Shown piece by piece: positions 18,058 to 27,095 of a stretch of 64,000 bases of DNA. The translations under genes were made by a program, and so were the position numbers. The first letter of the stretch is position 1. The number at the start of each line of letters is the position of its first letter. Source of the DNA: Agarilytica rhodophyticola (GTDB lineage: Bacteria; Pseudomonadota; Gammaproteobacteria; Pseudomonadales; Cellvibrionaceae). A model generated the notes under the pieces. The model searched no databases, was not told the DNA's origin, and saw nothing but the letters and a program-made list of their open reading frames with translations. The stretch spans positions 3,440,501 to 3,504,500 of the forward strand of contig NZ_CP020038.1 in the NCBI RefSeq assembly GCF_002157225.2, given 5' to 3'.

Positions 18058-18978
18058 ATGAACACGCATCACCTTACCGTATTTTTACAAATTGTTGATA
18101 AAGGCAGTATGAGAGCGGCAGCTAAAGAGTTAGGTCTCTCTCCTGCAACCGTTTCTGAGAATTTAGCTACTCTTGAGAGCCACTACGGTGTGGTGCTGTT
18201 AAACCGAACTACCCGATCTGTGAGTTTAACTGAAGAAGGGCGGGTGCTTGCTGAAGGGGCACGTCGACTCCTGGACGAGATCCAATATTTAGATAGTCAG
18301 ATTAGACTTGGAGCAGAGAGTTTATCGGGTTTAATTCGGATCAGCTCTCCTATTGATATTGGCCGAAACCTAGTTGTCAATGTGATTGACCAATTTATTA
18401 AAGACTATCCCAACGTTGTAGTAGAAGCAGATTTTTATGATGGGTTTGTCGATATGATTGGCAGTGGGATAGACCTAGCTTTGAGGTTTGGTTTTGTCCG
18501 TGATAGTAGCTTACGAATACGCAGTGTTGCGAATATAACAAGAATTGTATGTGCTTCACCAGCTTATATCAAAGCCCATGGTGAGCCTCAAACGCCAGAA
18601 GATTTACAAGCACATAATTGCTTAATTATGCGTTTTGGTCGCCAATTAGATAACGTTTGGTATTTAGGTCAAGGAAATGCAAAACAAGAAATTAAGGTAT
18701 CTGGCAATAGGATTGCAAACGATAGTGAATTGATGAGAAATTGGTGTATTAATGGTTATGGCATTATGATGAAGTCCGAACTGGATATTAAAAAAGACAT
18801 AGATGAAAAAAGGCTTGTGCCGTTACTTACACAGTATAGCGCCGAGCCCACACCTTTGCAGTTACTGTATCCACCTAGCAGAGCGCAGCCAAAACGTGTA
18901 TGTGTATTCTCGGAATATCTTATTGCAGAAATAACTAAACGCGTTGAGTTTAAATCTCATTGTGTGGATATATGTTGA
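18058..18978 (+). CDS. LysR-family transcriptional regulator
   Basis: A 306-residue LysR regulator (MNTHHLTVFLQIVDKGSMRAAAKELGLSPATVSENLATLESHYGVVLLNRTTRSVSLT). The effector domain follows with ISSPIDIGRN and DLALRFGFV blocks. It is divergent from the ABM-monooxygenase gene at 17654-17959. Its 3' end faces another LysR gene across a bidirectional terminator. Confidence 0.92.
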   Translation: MNTHHLTVFLQIVDKGSMRAAAKELGLSPATVSENLATLESHYGVVLLNRTTRSVSLTEEGRVLAEGARRLLDEIQYLDSQIRLGAESLSGLIRISSPIDIGRNLVVNVIDQFIKDYPNVVVEADFYDGFVDMIGSGIDLALRFGFVRDSSLRIRSVANITRIVCASPAYIKAHGEPQTPEDLQAHNCLIMRFGRQLDNVWYLGQGNAKQEIKVSGNRIANDSELMRNWCINGYGIMMKSELDIKKDIDEKRLVPLLTQYSAEPTPLQLLYPPSRAQPKRVCVFSEYLIAEITKRVEFKSHCVDIC

Positions 18979-19025
18979 TGTGATTCACAAACATCTTGAT
19001 AAAGGCCATAAATAATCTAATGCCG

Positions 19026-19080
19026 AGCGCTAAGTATTAACATTTATTGTCGCAATGTTGAAAACACTTAGCGCTTTTTA
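19026..19080. terminator. Bidirectional terminator between convergent LysR genes
   Basis: AGCGCTAAGT (19026-19035) pairs perfectly with ACTTAGCGCT (19066-19075), with an inner AACATT/AATGTT helix in the loop and TTTTT directly after on the plus strand. It lies between the stops of the converging LysR genes and fits a rho-independent terminator. Confidence 0.7.
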
Positions 19081-19118
19081 TTCGAAATGAAGAATGTGAA
19101 TATTGATTTTATATATAA

Positions 19119-20027
19119 TTACAATTCCCACACGGGTGGATCGCCAATTTTTTCTACCAAGTAATCAATAAATACACGGACCTTAGCTGTTATCACATTG
19201 GACTTTGGGTAAACTAGCCAAATATCGGTTTTATCTTCAATACTGTATTCTGGAAGTACTCGCACTAACTTGCCGGCGTTTAATTCCGAGTGCACATTCC
19301 ACATAGAACTCATGCAAATACCTACGCCTGACTCGGCGGCAATTCTCATACTCGTACCGTCATCGCAAATCATACGAGGTTTTGTTTGAGCTGGAGGAAA
19401 AATGCTAGTTTCCATAGTTATCTTATTATGAAGTACTCGAGGATTAGAGTGAGCAAACAAAATCAGTTGGTGTAGCTTCAAATCAGCAGGTGTTTTTGGT
19501 ATTCCATTTTGCTCAAGGTAGTTTGGCGATGCACATAGAATACGCTTATCCCTGGCAAGGCGCCTACTAATCAGGCTGCTGTCTGTAATAGCAGCATTTC
19601 GTAGTGCCAAATCATAACCACCATTGATAAGATCAAAGCGTAAGTCAGAGAGTTTAAGCTCAAAATTGATATGTGGGTAGCGTTTATAGAAGTCAGGCAT
19701 AATTGGTAAAATAAAACGCTGAGAAAATGAGCTTGAAGCTGCAAACCTAAGTGTCCCGCATACATCTGTATGATCTCTGCCTAATGTACCTAAGGCAGCA
19801 TCTTCCTGGGCAAGGATCTCTCTTGCGTAGGGTAAAAAACTTTCTCCTTCAACAGACAAAGAAATCTTTCGTGTTGTTCGATGAAAGAGATCCGCACCTA
19901 ACTGAACTTCCAACTTTGACAATCTAGCACTTGCCATAGAAGGGGTAAGCTTTAATTTTCTGCCTGCTGCACTAATATTTTGCATATCGGCTGACATCAC
20001 AAAAAGCCTAATTGCTTTAGTATCCAC
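19119..20027 (-). CDS. LysR-family transcriptional regulator (CrgA-like)
   Basis: A 302-residue LysR regulator. The winged helix at residues 1-60 includes NISAAGRKLKLTPSMASARLSKLEVQLGADLFHRTTRKISL. The effector domain has FAASSSFSQRF and DLALRNAAI blocks. It is divergent from the CmcJ-like gene at 20150 with 122 bp between and a 16-bp palindrome at 20041-20056 in the gap. Confidence 0.93.
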   Translation of the reverse strand: MDTKAIRLFVMSADMQNISAAGRKLKLTPSMASARLSKLEVQLGADLFHRTTRKISLSVEGESFLPYAREILAQEDAALGTLGRDHTDVCGTLRFAASSSFSQRFILPIMPDFYKRYPHINFELKLSDLRFDLINGGYDLALRNAAITDSSLISRRLARDKRILCASPNYLEQNGIPKTPADLKLHQLILFAHSNPRVLHNKITMETSIFPPAQTKPRMICDDGTSMRIAAESGVGICMSSMWNVHSELNAGKLVRVLPEYSIEDKTDIWLVYPKSNVITAKVRVFIDYLVEKIGDPPVWEL

Positions 20028-20040
20028 TTATTATATCTCA

Positions 20041-20056
20041 AATCAGAATTCTGATT
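20041..20056. promoter_or_regulatory. 16-bp perfect palindrome, candidate operator
   Basis: AATCAGAATTCTGATT is a perfect 16-bp palindrome lying 14 bp upstream of the LysR start and about 94 bp upstream of the divergent CmcJ-like gene. It is a plausible regulator-binding site for this divergon; it does not fit T-N11-A exactly. Confidence 0.45.
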
Positions 20057-20149
20057 ATCTTTATACACTATTTCAGCAGGTTATGAAAAATAATAGGATG
20101 TTATAACTTAGTTTATTAACTAAAACTTTAGGCATCTTGGGAAATAACC

Positions 20150-20929
20150 ATGAGCATACGCGCATTAGTTAACTACCATATCAAGTGTAAAGAGCCACAA
20201 GCGTTTAAGTTTGATGTGGATGGCATTATTGGCAACTTGGTTTCTCCTGTACTAGAAAGTAGGAATGTGCAAGTTAATGATGTTAGAGACAGGCACTGTA
20301 CCGTCAATTTTGAGCAAGATGGAATAGCATTCGTCAGTGCTCCATCTTCTGTATCTAAGTTTGGTTCGCAAGAAAGCTGGACGAAAACCTATAATAATGA
20401 AATCACTGCATTACTTGAAAATCAAATTGGCGCAAAAGAAGTTCTGGTTTTCGACCACACTATCCGTATTGATGAGTTGGATGCAGCACGAAAACCCGCG
20501 CGCAACGTTCACAATGATTACAGTGCAAAAGGTGCCGACCAACGTTTAATTGACTTGATTGGTAAAGACCAAGCACAAGTATATCAGCAGGGCCACTTCG
20601 GGTTTGTCAATATTTGGCGCCCCGTAGATTTTCAAATAACAACCTCACCACTGGGTTTTATTCGCCCAAGCTCTATGAAATCTGATGATTGGATGGATAT
20701 CGAGCTTATTTATCCAGATAGATTAGGAAAAATTCTTGGCGTCGCAGCCAATGATAATCATGAATGGTTTTATCAATCCAAAATGACACCTGAAGAGGTC
20801 ATTATTTTTAATATCTACGATAACCGAGGGCGACCCTACTTAGCACATAGTGCTCTGGATGTTGTGGGACAGGCACCAACAAATGTACCTAGAAAGAGCA
20901 TCGAGACTCGCACTTTAGTGAGATATTAA
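20150..20929 (+). CDS. CmcJ/NvfI-family (2OG-Fe(II)-like) oxidoreductase
   Basis: A 259-residue protein of the CmcJ/NvfI family, known from cephamycin and fungal natural-product pathways. Family blocks: the VHNDYS motif (His and Asp of a putative metal triad), GFVNIWRPVDFQITTSPLGF, HEWFYQSKMTPEEVIIFNIYD, AHSALD (second His) and a closing RKSIETRTLVRY. The fold is expected to bind Fe(II)/2-oxoglutarate. It heads a plus-strand run (SDR, crotonase, 2OG oxygenase) with gaps of about 95, 77 and 195 bp that may form a small pathway. LysR 19119-20027 is divergent and the likely regulator. Confidence 0.85.
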   Translation: MSIRALVNYHIKCKEPQAFKFDVDGIIGNLVSPVLESRNVQVNDVRDRHCTVNFEQDGIAFVSAPSSVSKFGSQESWTKTYNNEITALLENQIGAKEVLVFDHTIRIDELDAARKPARNVHNDYSAKGADQRLIDLIGKDQAQVYQQGHFGFVNIWRPVDFQITTSPLGFIRPSSMKSDDWMDIELIYPDRLGKILGVAANDNHEWFYQSKMTPEEVIIFNIYDNRGRPYLAHSALDVVGQAPTNVPRKSIETRTLVRY

Positions 20930-21024
20930 TATAAAACCTAGCGTTTAGCTGTAAAAACTTGCTAACCGGTTAGTGGTAATAACTTATTTGCAATTGAATA
21001 GAAACTTATACCAAGGATTTGCGA

Positions 21025-21843
21025 ATGGCAAAAACTATTTTACTTACAGGTGCCACTGATGGCATCGGTTTTGAAACGTCAAAAAAACTTGTACGCGAAG
21101 GCCATAACGTTCTTTTACACGGGCGCAATGAGAATAAGCTTGAGCAGACCAAAAATGAGCTAGCTAAATTAGGGAGCAATAGCCAGTTAGATACATTTTG
21201 CGCCGACTTGAGTGAGCCTAAGGATGTTGCAAAGCTTGCCTTAGATATCATCGGGAAGTACAGCAGTTTAGATGTTCTTATTAATAATGCTGGTGTATTT
21301 AAAATCCCGAATCCGGTTTCTCATAACGGCTACGATAAACGCTTTTTAGTAAATACTATCGCGCCTTATATTCTTACTAACAAGTTGTTGCCATTATTTA
21401 ACAGTAATAGCCGGGTGGTCAACTTGTCTTCTGCCGCTCAATCACGAGTGAATTTCGAAGCGTTGGCTGGTGATCACCACTTAACAGACAACGAAGCCTA
21501 TGCCCAAAGCAAACTCGCTATTACCATGTGGTCATTTCATATGGCTAAGAGGGTAGGGGACGCGGGGCCAATTATTGTCGCTATTAATCCTGCTTCTTTT
21601 TTAGGGAGCAAAATGGTTAAAGAAGCCTACGGTACTGCTGGTAAAGATTTAAGCATCGGTGCTGAAGTGTTGACCCGAGCAGCATTACACAGTGACTTTG
21701 CCGATAGCTCAGGTAAATATTTTGACAACGATATCGGCAGCTGGGCATCTCCACATCCCGATGCCTTAGATGACGCCAGAAACAAGGCGTTAATCGATGC
21801 GATTGACACAATCGTTAGTAAATTTGAGATTAGCTTAGTTTAA
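21025..21843 (+). CDS. SDR-family oxidoreductase (retinol-dehydrogenase-like)
   Basis: A 272-residue SDR. ATG at 21025 has AAGGA 8 bases ahead; a TTG two codons earlier is unlikely. Cofactor loop GATDGIG at about residues 9-15, INNAGVF block, VNLSSAAQS active-site strand and YAQSK catalytic motif (Y-x-x-x-K). It resembles the retinol-dehydrogenase/WW-domain-oxidoreductase-like SDR group. It is second in the plus-strand run with the CmcJ-like and crotonase genes, so it could reduce or oxidise an intermediate of the same pathway. Confidence 0.87.
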   Translation: MAKTILLTGATDGIGFETSKKLVREGHNVLLHGRNENKLEQTKNELAKLGSNSQLDTFCADLSEPKDVAKLALDIIGKYSSLDVLINNAGVFKIPNPVSHNGYDKRFLVNTIAPYILTNKLLPLFNSNSRVVNLSSAAQSRVNFEALAGDHHLTDNEAYAQSKLAITMWSFHMAKRVGDAGPIIVAINPASFLGSKMVKEAYGTAGKDLSIGAEVLTRAALHSDFADSSGKYFDNDIGSWASPHPDALDDARNKALIDAIDTIVSKFEISLV

Positions 21844-21920
21844 GTAATTTCTCAGATGATAGCTCTAGACCGTGATACATGAGTGTCGCTATGAACAACT
21901 AAACCCTAAGAGGAAAAAAT

Positions 21921-22766
21921 ATGAAATACGAAGGATTTACTACCTTTACCACTCAGCAAGCGGACGGCATTCTGACGGTTACTTTTGACTTTGGTACGGT
22001 GAACGTACAAGGGCAAGAAATGTTAGCTGATCTCAATAGTCTGGCAATGCGATTAGAGCGTGACCGCGATACTAAAGTAGTTGTTTTCCAATCGGCAAAT
22101 CCTGAAATATGGGTGTGCCATTACGATACAGAACTTTTAAAGGATATGTCCGATGAAGCTGTATCAAGAGAAGAAGCTAAGTTACTCGATCTCCAAGCAG
22201 TGTGCGAGAGAATTAGTAAGGTTCCGCAAGCGACAATTGCGAAGTTGGAAGGTTTTGCTCGTGGTGGTGGTCATGAACTTGCTCTAGCATTGGATATGCG
22301 CTTTGCTGCTCGTGGTAAATTCAAGTTCATGCAGATGGAAGTGGGTATGGGTATTTTGCCATGTGGCGGAGGTGCTTCGCGTATGGCAAGACAAACCGGT
22401 TTAGGAAGGGCACTTGAAATAATTTTAAGTGCGCGTGACTTCGATGCAGATGAAGCTGAGCAAATGGGAACAATCAATAAAGCGTTAGAGCCGGACGAAA
22501 TTGGTGAATACGTGGATACTTTGGCAAAACGTATTGCTCAGTTCCCCGCCGAATCAATCAATTCATGTAAGCAAATGGTGTATGAGTCAATCGATAAACC
22601 TATCGAAGACGCTTTGAAAGCTGAAGCATACTGGTTATATCAAGCAACCAGTAAAACACCAGCGCTTAAGCGTTTCCAAACTGCCGATGAGCAAGGTCTT
22701 GAGCATGACATTGAGAATCAGCGTAACTGGGAAGAAATGGTTATGCAGGTGCAAGGAATAAAATAA
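21921..22766 (+). CDS. Enoyl-CoA hydratase/isomerase (crotonase) family protein
   Basis: A 281-residue crotonase-fold protein. The oxyanion-hole block AKLEGFARGGGHELALALDMRFAA and the following MEVGMGILPCGGGASRMARQTGLGRALEII match the family. The second acid position of classical hydratases (E in PExxxG) is replaced by the LPCGGG sequence, so the reaction may be isomerisation or another CoA-thioester (or non-CoA) chemistry. The start is preceded by AAGAGG. It is in line with the SDR upstream. Confidence 0.87.
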   Translation: MKYEGFTTFTTQQADGILTVTFDFGTVNVQGQEMLADLNSLAMRLERDRDTKVVVFQSANPEIWVCHYDTELLKDMSDEAVSREEAKLLDLQAVCERISKVPQATIAKLEGFARGGGHELALALDMRFAARGKFKFMQMEVGMGILPCGGGASRMARQTGLGRALEIILSARDFDADEAEQMGTINKALEPDEIGEYVDTLAKRIAQFPAESINSCKQMVYESIDKPIEDALKAEAYWLYQATSKTPALKRFQTADEQGLEHDIENQRNWEEMVMQVQGIK

Positions 22767-22960
22767 CGGCTTCATAAAAACTAGAGGTCTCGTGAGATCA
22801 ATAAAGTAGCTTGCGGGATCTTCTAACTCGCCTCAAAGATAATTGCATAAAAGTCGAGTTGTTACCTACATCTAATGAAGTTAATTACTTTAAATAATCC
22901 TAGATTGTTTAGTTTGGCTTCGCAGAGATAGTGATGTTAAACAATTAAGAGTTGGATAAA

Positions 22961-23875
22961 ATGGTATCTCTTACTGAGTTAAATAAAGCACGAAATTTAG
23001 AATTACCGACGCGAGAGGACATGTTGCATAGAGCCCCCTCTGTTCAACAATTCTGGGAAAAAAATAATACTCTTTTTGTTGAGGCATGGAAACAGTGGGA
23101 GCAGAGTGCTGAACAGAATCTTGTTACGCTTGATGACTCACTATTAGACGCAAGGTTAAGAGAGGCTATCTTGGCGGCTTGGGAGAACCCAACAAAAGAG
23201 TTAGCTGTCAGGGATTTATGGCATGAAGTATCGCCGGATGTTTATCAGTGTCAGTTCTTTGATCCTGAACGCTTAACAGACCTACGTAGCTATCTGGATA
23301 GTGCTTCAGACGCAAGTATACCTTTACGTCCACCTTACGGTATTGTTTTGAATCGAGCTGGAATGATGTTGGATAGACGCTCACCGGGCTACCTTGCAGC
23401 ACCGGGTTTCCAGTCATTTTATAATAGCTTGATGGATAAATTTGTAAGGCCTACTGCGCGTTTACTGTTTCCAGAAATTACTGGCTACGATACACAAACC
23501 TTTGGCTTTTCTATTCGTTATCAGCCAAGTACAGATACCTCTATACAGCCTCACACCGATGCATCTTCTATTACACTTAATATTAATTTGAACTTACCAA
23601 ATGAGATATTCGATGGCTCTGCCGTTGATTTTCTTAATTCGACAAATGGCGAGGTCAATCAGTTTACATTTGCCCCTGGTGTGGCTGTCATGCATCGAGG
23701 ACATATTCCACATGCCGCACGCTCGATTACTAATGGTGAGCGCACAAATATGGTACTTTGGCTCTATGGCGATCGTGGTCAAATTGCACATAATGTTAAG
23801 CAGACTCCGAGCTTGTCTGCGGATAAACGCTGGTCAGTTCCCAGTTCTCCAAAGGATCAATTTGCACCGTTTTAA
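22961..23875 (+). CDS. 2OG-Fe(II) oxygenase (prolyl-hydroxylase-like)
   Basis: A 304-residue protein with a double-stranded beta-helix signature: the IQPHTDASSITLNINLN segment gives the H-x-D pair, HIPHAARSI supplies the distal His, and ERTNMVLWLYG the Arg that would hold 2-oxoglutarate. ATG at 22961 has GGA at proper spacing; an in-frame TTG three codons earlier is less likely. It resembles prolyl-4-hydroxylase-like oxygenases. It closes the plus-strand run that starts with the CmcJ-like gene. A 17-bp tandem duplication overlaps its stop codon. Confidence 0.8.
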   Translation: MVSLTELNKARNLELPTREDMLHRAPSVQQFWEKNNTLFVEAWKQWEQSAEQNLVTLDDSLLDARLREAILAAWENPTKELAVRDLWHEVSPDVYQCQFFDPERLTDLRSYLDSASDASIPLRPPYGIVLNRAGMMLDRRSPGYLAAPGFQSFYNSLMDKFVRPTARLLFPEITGYDTQTFGFSIRYQPSTDTSIQPHTDASSITLNINLNLPNEIFDGSAVDFLNSTNGEVNQFTFAPGVAVMHRGHIPHAARSITNGERTNMVLWLYGDRGQIAHNVKQTPSLSADKRWSVPSSPKDQFAPF

Positions 23876-23902
23876 AGTACTCTATGTTTTAAAGTACTCT
23901 AT
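23869..23902. repeat. 17-bp tandem duplication across a stop codon
   Basis: GTTTTAAAGTACTCTAT occurs twice in direct tandem (23869-23885 and 23886-23902). The first copy contains the TAA stop of the oxygenase gene. Likely slippage; no coding effect. Confidence 0.85.
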
Positions 23903-23941
23903 TGTGCAAGAGTTTTACGAAAATCAAAATATATTAAGAAA

Positions 23942-23964
23942 TAGCGAGAACTTTATTCTCGCTA
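23942..23964. terminator. Hairpin downstream of the oxygenase gene
   Basis: TAGCGAGA (23942-23949) pairs perfectly with TCTCGCTA (23957-23964) across a 7-nt loop. It lacks a following T tract, so it is a weak terminator candidate or an mRNA-end stabiliser. Confidence 0.4.
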
Positions 23965-24030
23965 CGTGCATTTATTGATACATCGTATTAGCACTCTTAC
24001 GTTAATCTAAACAAACAAAAAGATATTTAT

Positions 24031-24270
24031 ATGTTAGGTGAAAATCATTCTCTTACTCATGAATTTCCAGAATATATTGATAAAATAAAAGAACTCTTAC
24101 AGAGCGATGTAAAGTTTTCAGAAAAAATGAAGGTATATGACGCAATCGATGAAGAAATTCGCTCGCTAGAGCTACGAGATTCTCCTATTGGTGATGATAT
24201 TATGCGTGAGAAAAAACATATCCGCTCTGTATTGAAAGATGAACTTTACAGGTTGTTAATAAAAGCCTAA
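24031..24270 (+). CDS. YdcH-family (DUF465) small protein
   Basis: A 79-residue helical protein with the DUF465/YdcH pattern: MLGENHSLTHEFPEYIDKIKELLQSDVKF, then a central acidic helix (YDAIDEEIRSLE) and a basic C-terminal helix (REKKHIRSVLKDELYRLL). The family is widespread in Proteobacteria and forms helical hairpins; its function is undefined. It is a single gene. Confidence 0.85.
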   Translation: MLGENHSLTHEFPEYIDKIKELLQSDVKFSEKMKVYDAIDEEIRSLELRDSPIGDDIMREKKHIRSVLKDELYRLLIKA

Positions 24271-24407
24271 GTGTTTTTAGGTTTTTGAAATAGTTTGTTG
24301 CTTCTTTTGGGGGTATCATGAATGCTGTTATTGGATTATCAATATTCGTTTTAAGTGAGTAGTGATCAAAAGCTAGATATGAAGAAGTTTCTTTTATTTA
24401 TCAATAG

Positions 24408-25325
24408 CTATTCCAGCAGTCCTGTTATATCGTAGTAATGTGTCGTTACCATTCTCTCAGTGGTGATAAATGCCCAGTCCCATTTTTCTGTATAACCATT
24501 CAATGGATCTAGCGCTTTTATAGCAGCTAGGGATAAACCTTTCTCGGTTAATTTTCTAATAATTTCGTGTGTTTCATTCAACATAGTAATAGTTGCTTCT
24601 AAGTCATCAATAGTCACTATTGGTCCATGTCCCGCAATAATTTTAGTATTTGAGTTGGCGACTGTAATTATTTGCCTAATACCAGCAATGAAACCCGCTA
24701 CCGATCCACCATTATCAATATCAATGAATGGGAAACGCTTAGCAAAAACAAGGTCTCCGCCATGTATGACATTAGCTTCTTTGAACACCACAAAGAGGTC
24801 ACTATTAGTATGAGCGTTTGGTGTGTGATAAAGTTCGATACTTTGGCCGTTCATTTTTATTGACGCGTCTTCGGTTATGTCAATAGTAGGGTAATATTCC
24901 GGTGTAAATGAGGGAGCCTTGCGACCCAATGCTTTGATCGCTCCAGGATTTTCTAGGTATTTACGGACATTGGGGTGCGCCATAATTATGGCTCCACGTT
25001 TCTTGAAGTACGCATTACCTCTGACATGATCTCGGTGAAAATGCGTATTGAGGATAAGGTCGACATCGCGATTGTCCGATAGCTTTTTCTGAGCACCATC
25101 AATAAGTTCGACTAAATGCTCCATTTGTGTATCAACCATAAAAACTCCATCTTCACCGATTAACACGGCAACGTTGCCTGAACGGTCTGTTCTTAATTCA
25201 AAAATACCACTCCCAAGATCAGTTACTTTAATATCAAACCCTTTATGCCCATCATGCTTATACGCCATGGCAAAATTACACCAACAAAAAATAGCGATAA
25301 GTTGAATTATTTTTTTCATCATCAA
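24408..25325 (-). CDS. Exported MBL-fold metallo-hydrolase
   Basis: A 305-residue metallo-beta-lactamase-fold protein. A signal peptide is present (MMMKKIIQLIAIFCWCNFAMA). The canonical zinc motif HxHxDH is intact in NTHFHRDHVRGN, with further ligand candidates in HTPNAHTNSD and the GHGP segment. It resembles periplasmic MBL proteins of the SoxH/quinoprotein-relay type. The substrate is unknown. It is a monocistronic minus-strand gene. Confidence 0.85.
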   Translation of the reverse strand: MMMKKIIQLIAIFCWCNFAMAYKHDGHKGFDIKVTDLGSGIFELRTDRSGNVAVLIGEDGVFMVDTQMEHLVELIDGAQKKLSDNRDVDLILNTHFHRDHVRGNAYFKKRGAIIMAHPNVRKYLENPGAIKALGRKAPSFTPEYYPTIDITEDASIKMNGQSIELYHTPNAHTNSDLFVVFKEANVIHGGDLVFAKRFPFIDIDNGGSVAGFIAGIRQIITVANSNTKIIAGHGPIVTIDDLEATITMLNETHEIIRKLTEKGLSLAAIKALDPLNGYTEKWDWAFITTERMVTTHYYDITGLLE

Positions 25326-25648
25326 TAACCAGGATTATTCGAAACTTAATAGGTTTACGCTATATAAGCTTATCTATATCTCTAATACAACACGTTATGC
25401 GATGAAAGGAGTGTTCTCTGGTAACGAGTGAAATATAAAGCTGGAACTTAGTGGAAAATGACTTGTATCTATTGGGATAAAAGGTGAATTTATCGCAATA
25501 ACTAACGGAGGTATGTCTTTGGCAAAAATAAGACGGTTAGCTCGGACTAACGCAAGAAATTATTGCTCAGAAAAGCATTTACTCAGAAAGGCATTATGCT
25601 TCAGTTTAGGTTATATACATTGATCTCCATTAACACGCAAATAAATGC
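25326..25648. other. Intergenic, nothing recognised
   Basis: About 320 bp between the MBL gene and the downstream end of the alpha/beta hydrolase gene. No gene, no hairpin with a T run and no notable repeat was recognised. Confidence 0.4.
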
Positions 25649-26605
25649 TTAACTATGCTTTTTGAAAAACGCCATCACCACGCTATTAAACAAAGTAGGT
25701 TGCTCCCACTGGATAGCGTGCCCAGCTTCTGCAACCACTAGTGTTTCACTACCCGGTATTTCACGTGCCGCTGCTCGCATCATTGAGGGAGGTTGATACA
25801 GATCTGCTCCACCGGCGATAAAGAAAGTAGGCACCTTAGCGGCTCGAATTTTCTCCCAAGTGATACTATTTTTCGCTTTTTGACCATGCCTAACGCCATC
25901 GCCTCTAGATTTTTTTTCCATTTCAAGCCATTCCTTTACTCCTTCAGGATGTGCCCATCGATAGGAAGGCCCCAGTTCTTTAAATTCAGGGGGTAAATCA
26001 CTAAAACTTTTAGGAAGGATAAAATCTAGTCGTTCATCGATATTTTTATCCCATAGACCAAAGAGGCTACAGACGATAGTCATACTTAGTAGCTTTTCGG
26101 GATAGGAAACCAGATAGTCTGAGACGGCAAACCCTCCCGCTGCCAGACCTAGAATGTGGAACTTGTCCACCTTTAAATGCTCAACCAAGGCATTAAGGTC
26201 GTCAGCATAATTACCGGTATCATTTTTTGAACCGGCTGGCGAGCCAAAATATCCTCGCCTTGAATATGCGATGGTTCTAAATCCTGCTTTTGCAAACACT
26301 GGTTGTTGATATGGCCAAGTTAACGCGCTACCCCTACCAGGATGAGATAGCACAACTGCGGGACCTTCACCACCTGTATCCCAGTAATACAAGCCAGCAC
26401 CACCTGAAAGTGATAAAACACCTTCTTTGGCAGGAGCTTGCTTTGGTATTGGTATATGTTTGGATTCCTCCTTACTAGCATTGGAGGCAATGTTTTGCGG
26501 TTGTGCATTTATGTTATTTGAGATGCCGCCGGTTGCAACAACAGTGGCTACTGCAGCCGCTTTTGTTAGTATATCTCTGCGGTCGTTATTTATTTTTTCT
26601 TTCAT
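25649..26605 (-). CDS. Tat-exported alpha/beta hydrolase with Ser-to-Ala nucleophile position
   Basis: A 318-residue alpha/beta-hydrolase-fold protein from the ATG at 26605 (GAGAG ahead). A twin-arginine-type signal occurs at the N-terminus (NNDRRDILTKAAAVATVVATGG). Fold landmarks: oxyanion HPGRG (about residues 88-92), GYFGSP, the nucleophile elbow and VPTFFIAGGADLYQPP with the acid, then AGHAIQWEQP with the catalytic His. The elbow reads GLAAGG (residues 153-158), with Ala155 where GxSxG hydrolases have Ser. It may therefore be a non-hydrolytic relative, such as a cofactor-free oxygenase-like or lyase-like enzyme, or inactive. Confidence 0.8.
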   Translation of the reverse strand: MKEKINNDRRDILTKAAAVATVVATGGISNNINAQPQNIASNASKEESKHIPIPKQAPAKEGVLSLSGGAGLYYWDTGGEGPAVVLSHPGRGSALTWPYQQPVFAKAGFRTIAYSRRGYFGSPAGSKNDTGNYADDLNALVEHLKVDKFHILGLAAGGFAVSDYLVSYPEKLLSMTIVCSLFGLWDKNIDERLDFILPKSFSDLPPEFKELGPSYRWAHPEGVKEWLEMEKKSRGDGVRHGQKAKNSITWEKIRAAKVPTFFIAGGADLYQPPSMMRAAAREIPGSETLVVAEAGHAIQWEQPTLFNSVVMAFFKKHS

Positions 26606-27095
26606 TTTGTTTCTCTCAACACCAACCAAACAGTACTTATATATTAAAAAATGCTCATGACTATTTATTATTGAACTTATCACTGAACATAAATAGGCAG
26701 AGAAATCCTATATCAATTCGATTGGTTATTTTACCCCTTTTATTGATTGCAAACACTCTTCTGAACTTAAAAATACAGCGGCTGAACGCATCTTAAATCA
26801 CCTTGAGCATGGTGGCGTGAGAATAACGAAAATATACACCCAGGTGTATTGGTAGTCGATTCAATAATGTAATTGATTCGGTTGATAAGTGATTTTCCTA
26901 AAATTACGTGTCGTTTTACTGTTAAGTTAGATTAGGAGTATTTGCTTGATCGTTCGCCTTATGTTAAGAAAAGTAGGAAGTTTAGTTTCAGTTATATTAG
27001 TTTGTAGGGCAGTAGATTTAACCTGTGTAGAACGAGGTGTCGGCAACTGCTTTAGCTAGGCACTTCAAAATACATAAAAAAAACGCTTATTGAAT
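26606..27095. other. Intergenic, no supported gene
   Basis: About 490 bp upstream of the Tat-exported hydrolase gene. Open frames here are short and antisense to it. No recognised repeat or RNA. Confidence 0.4.
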
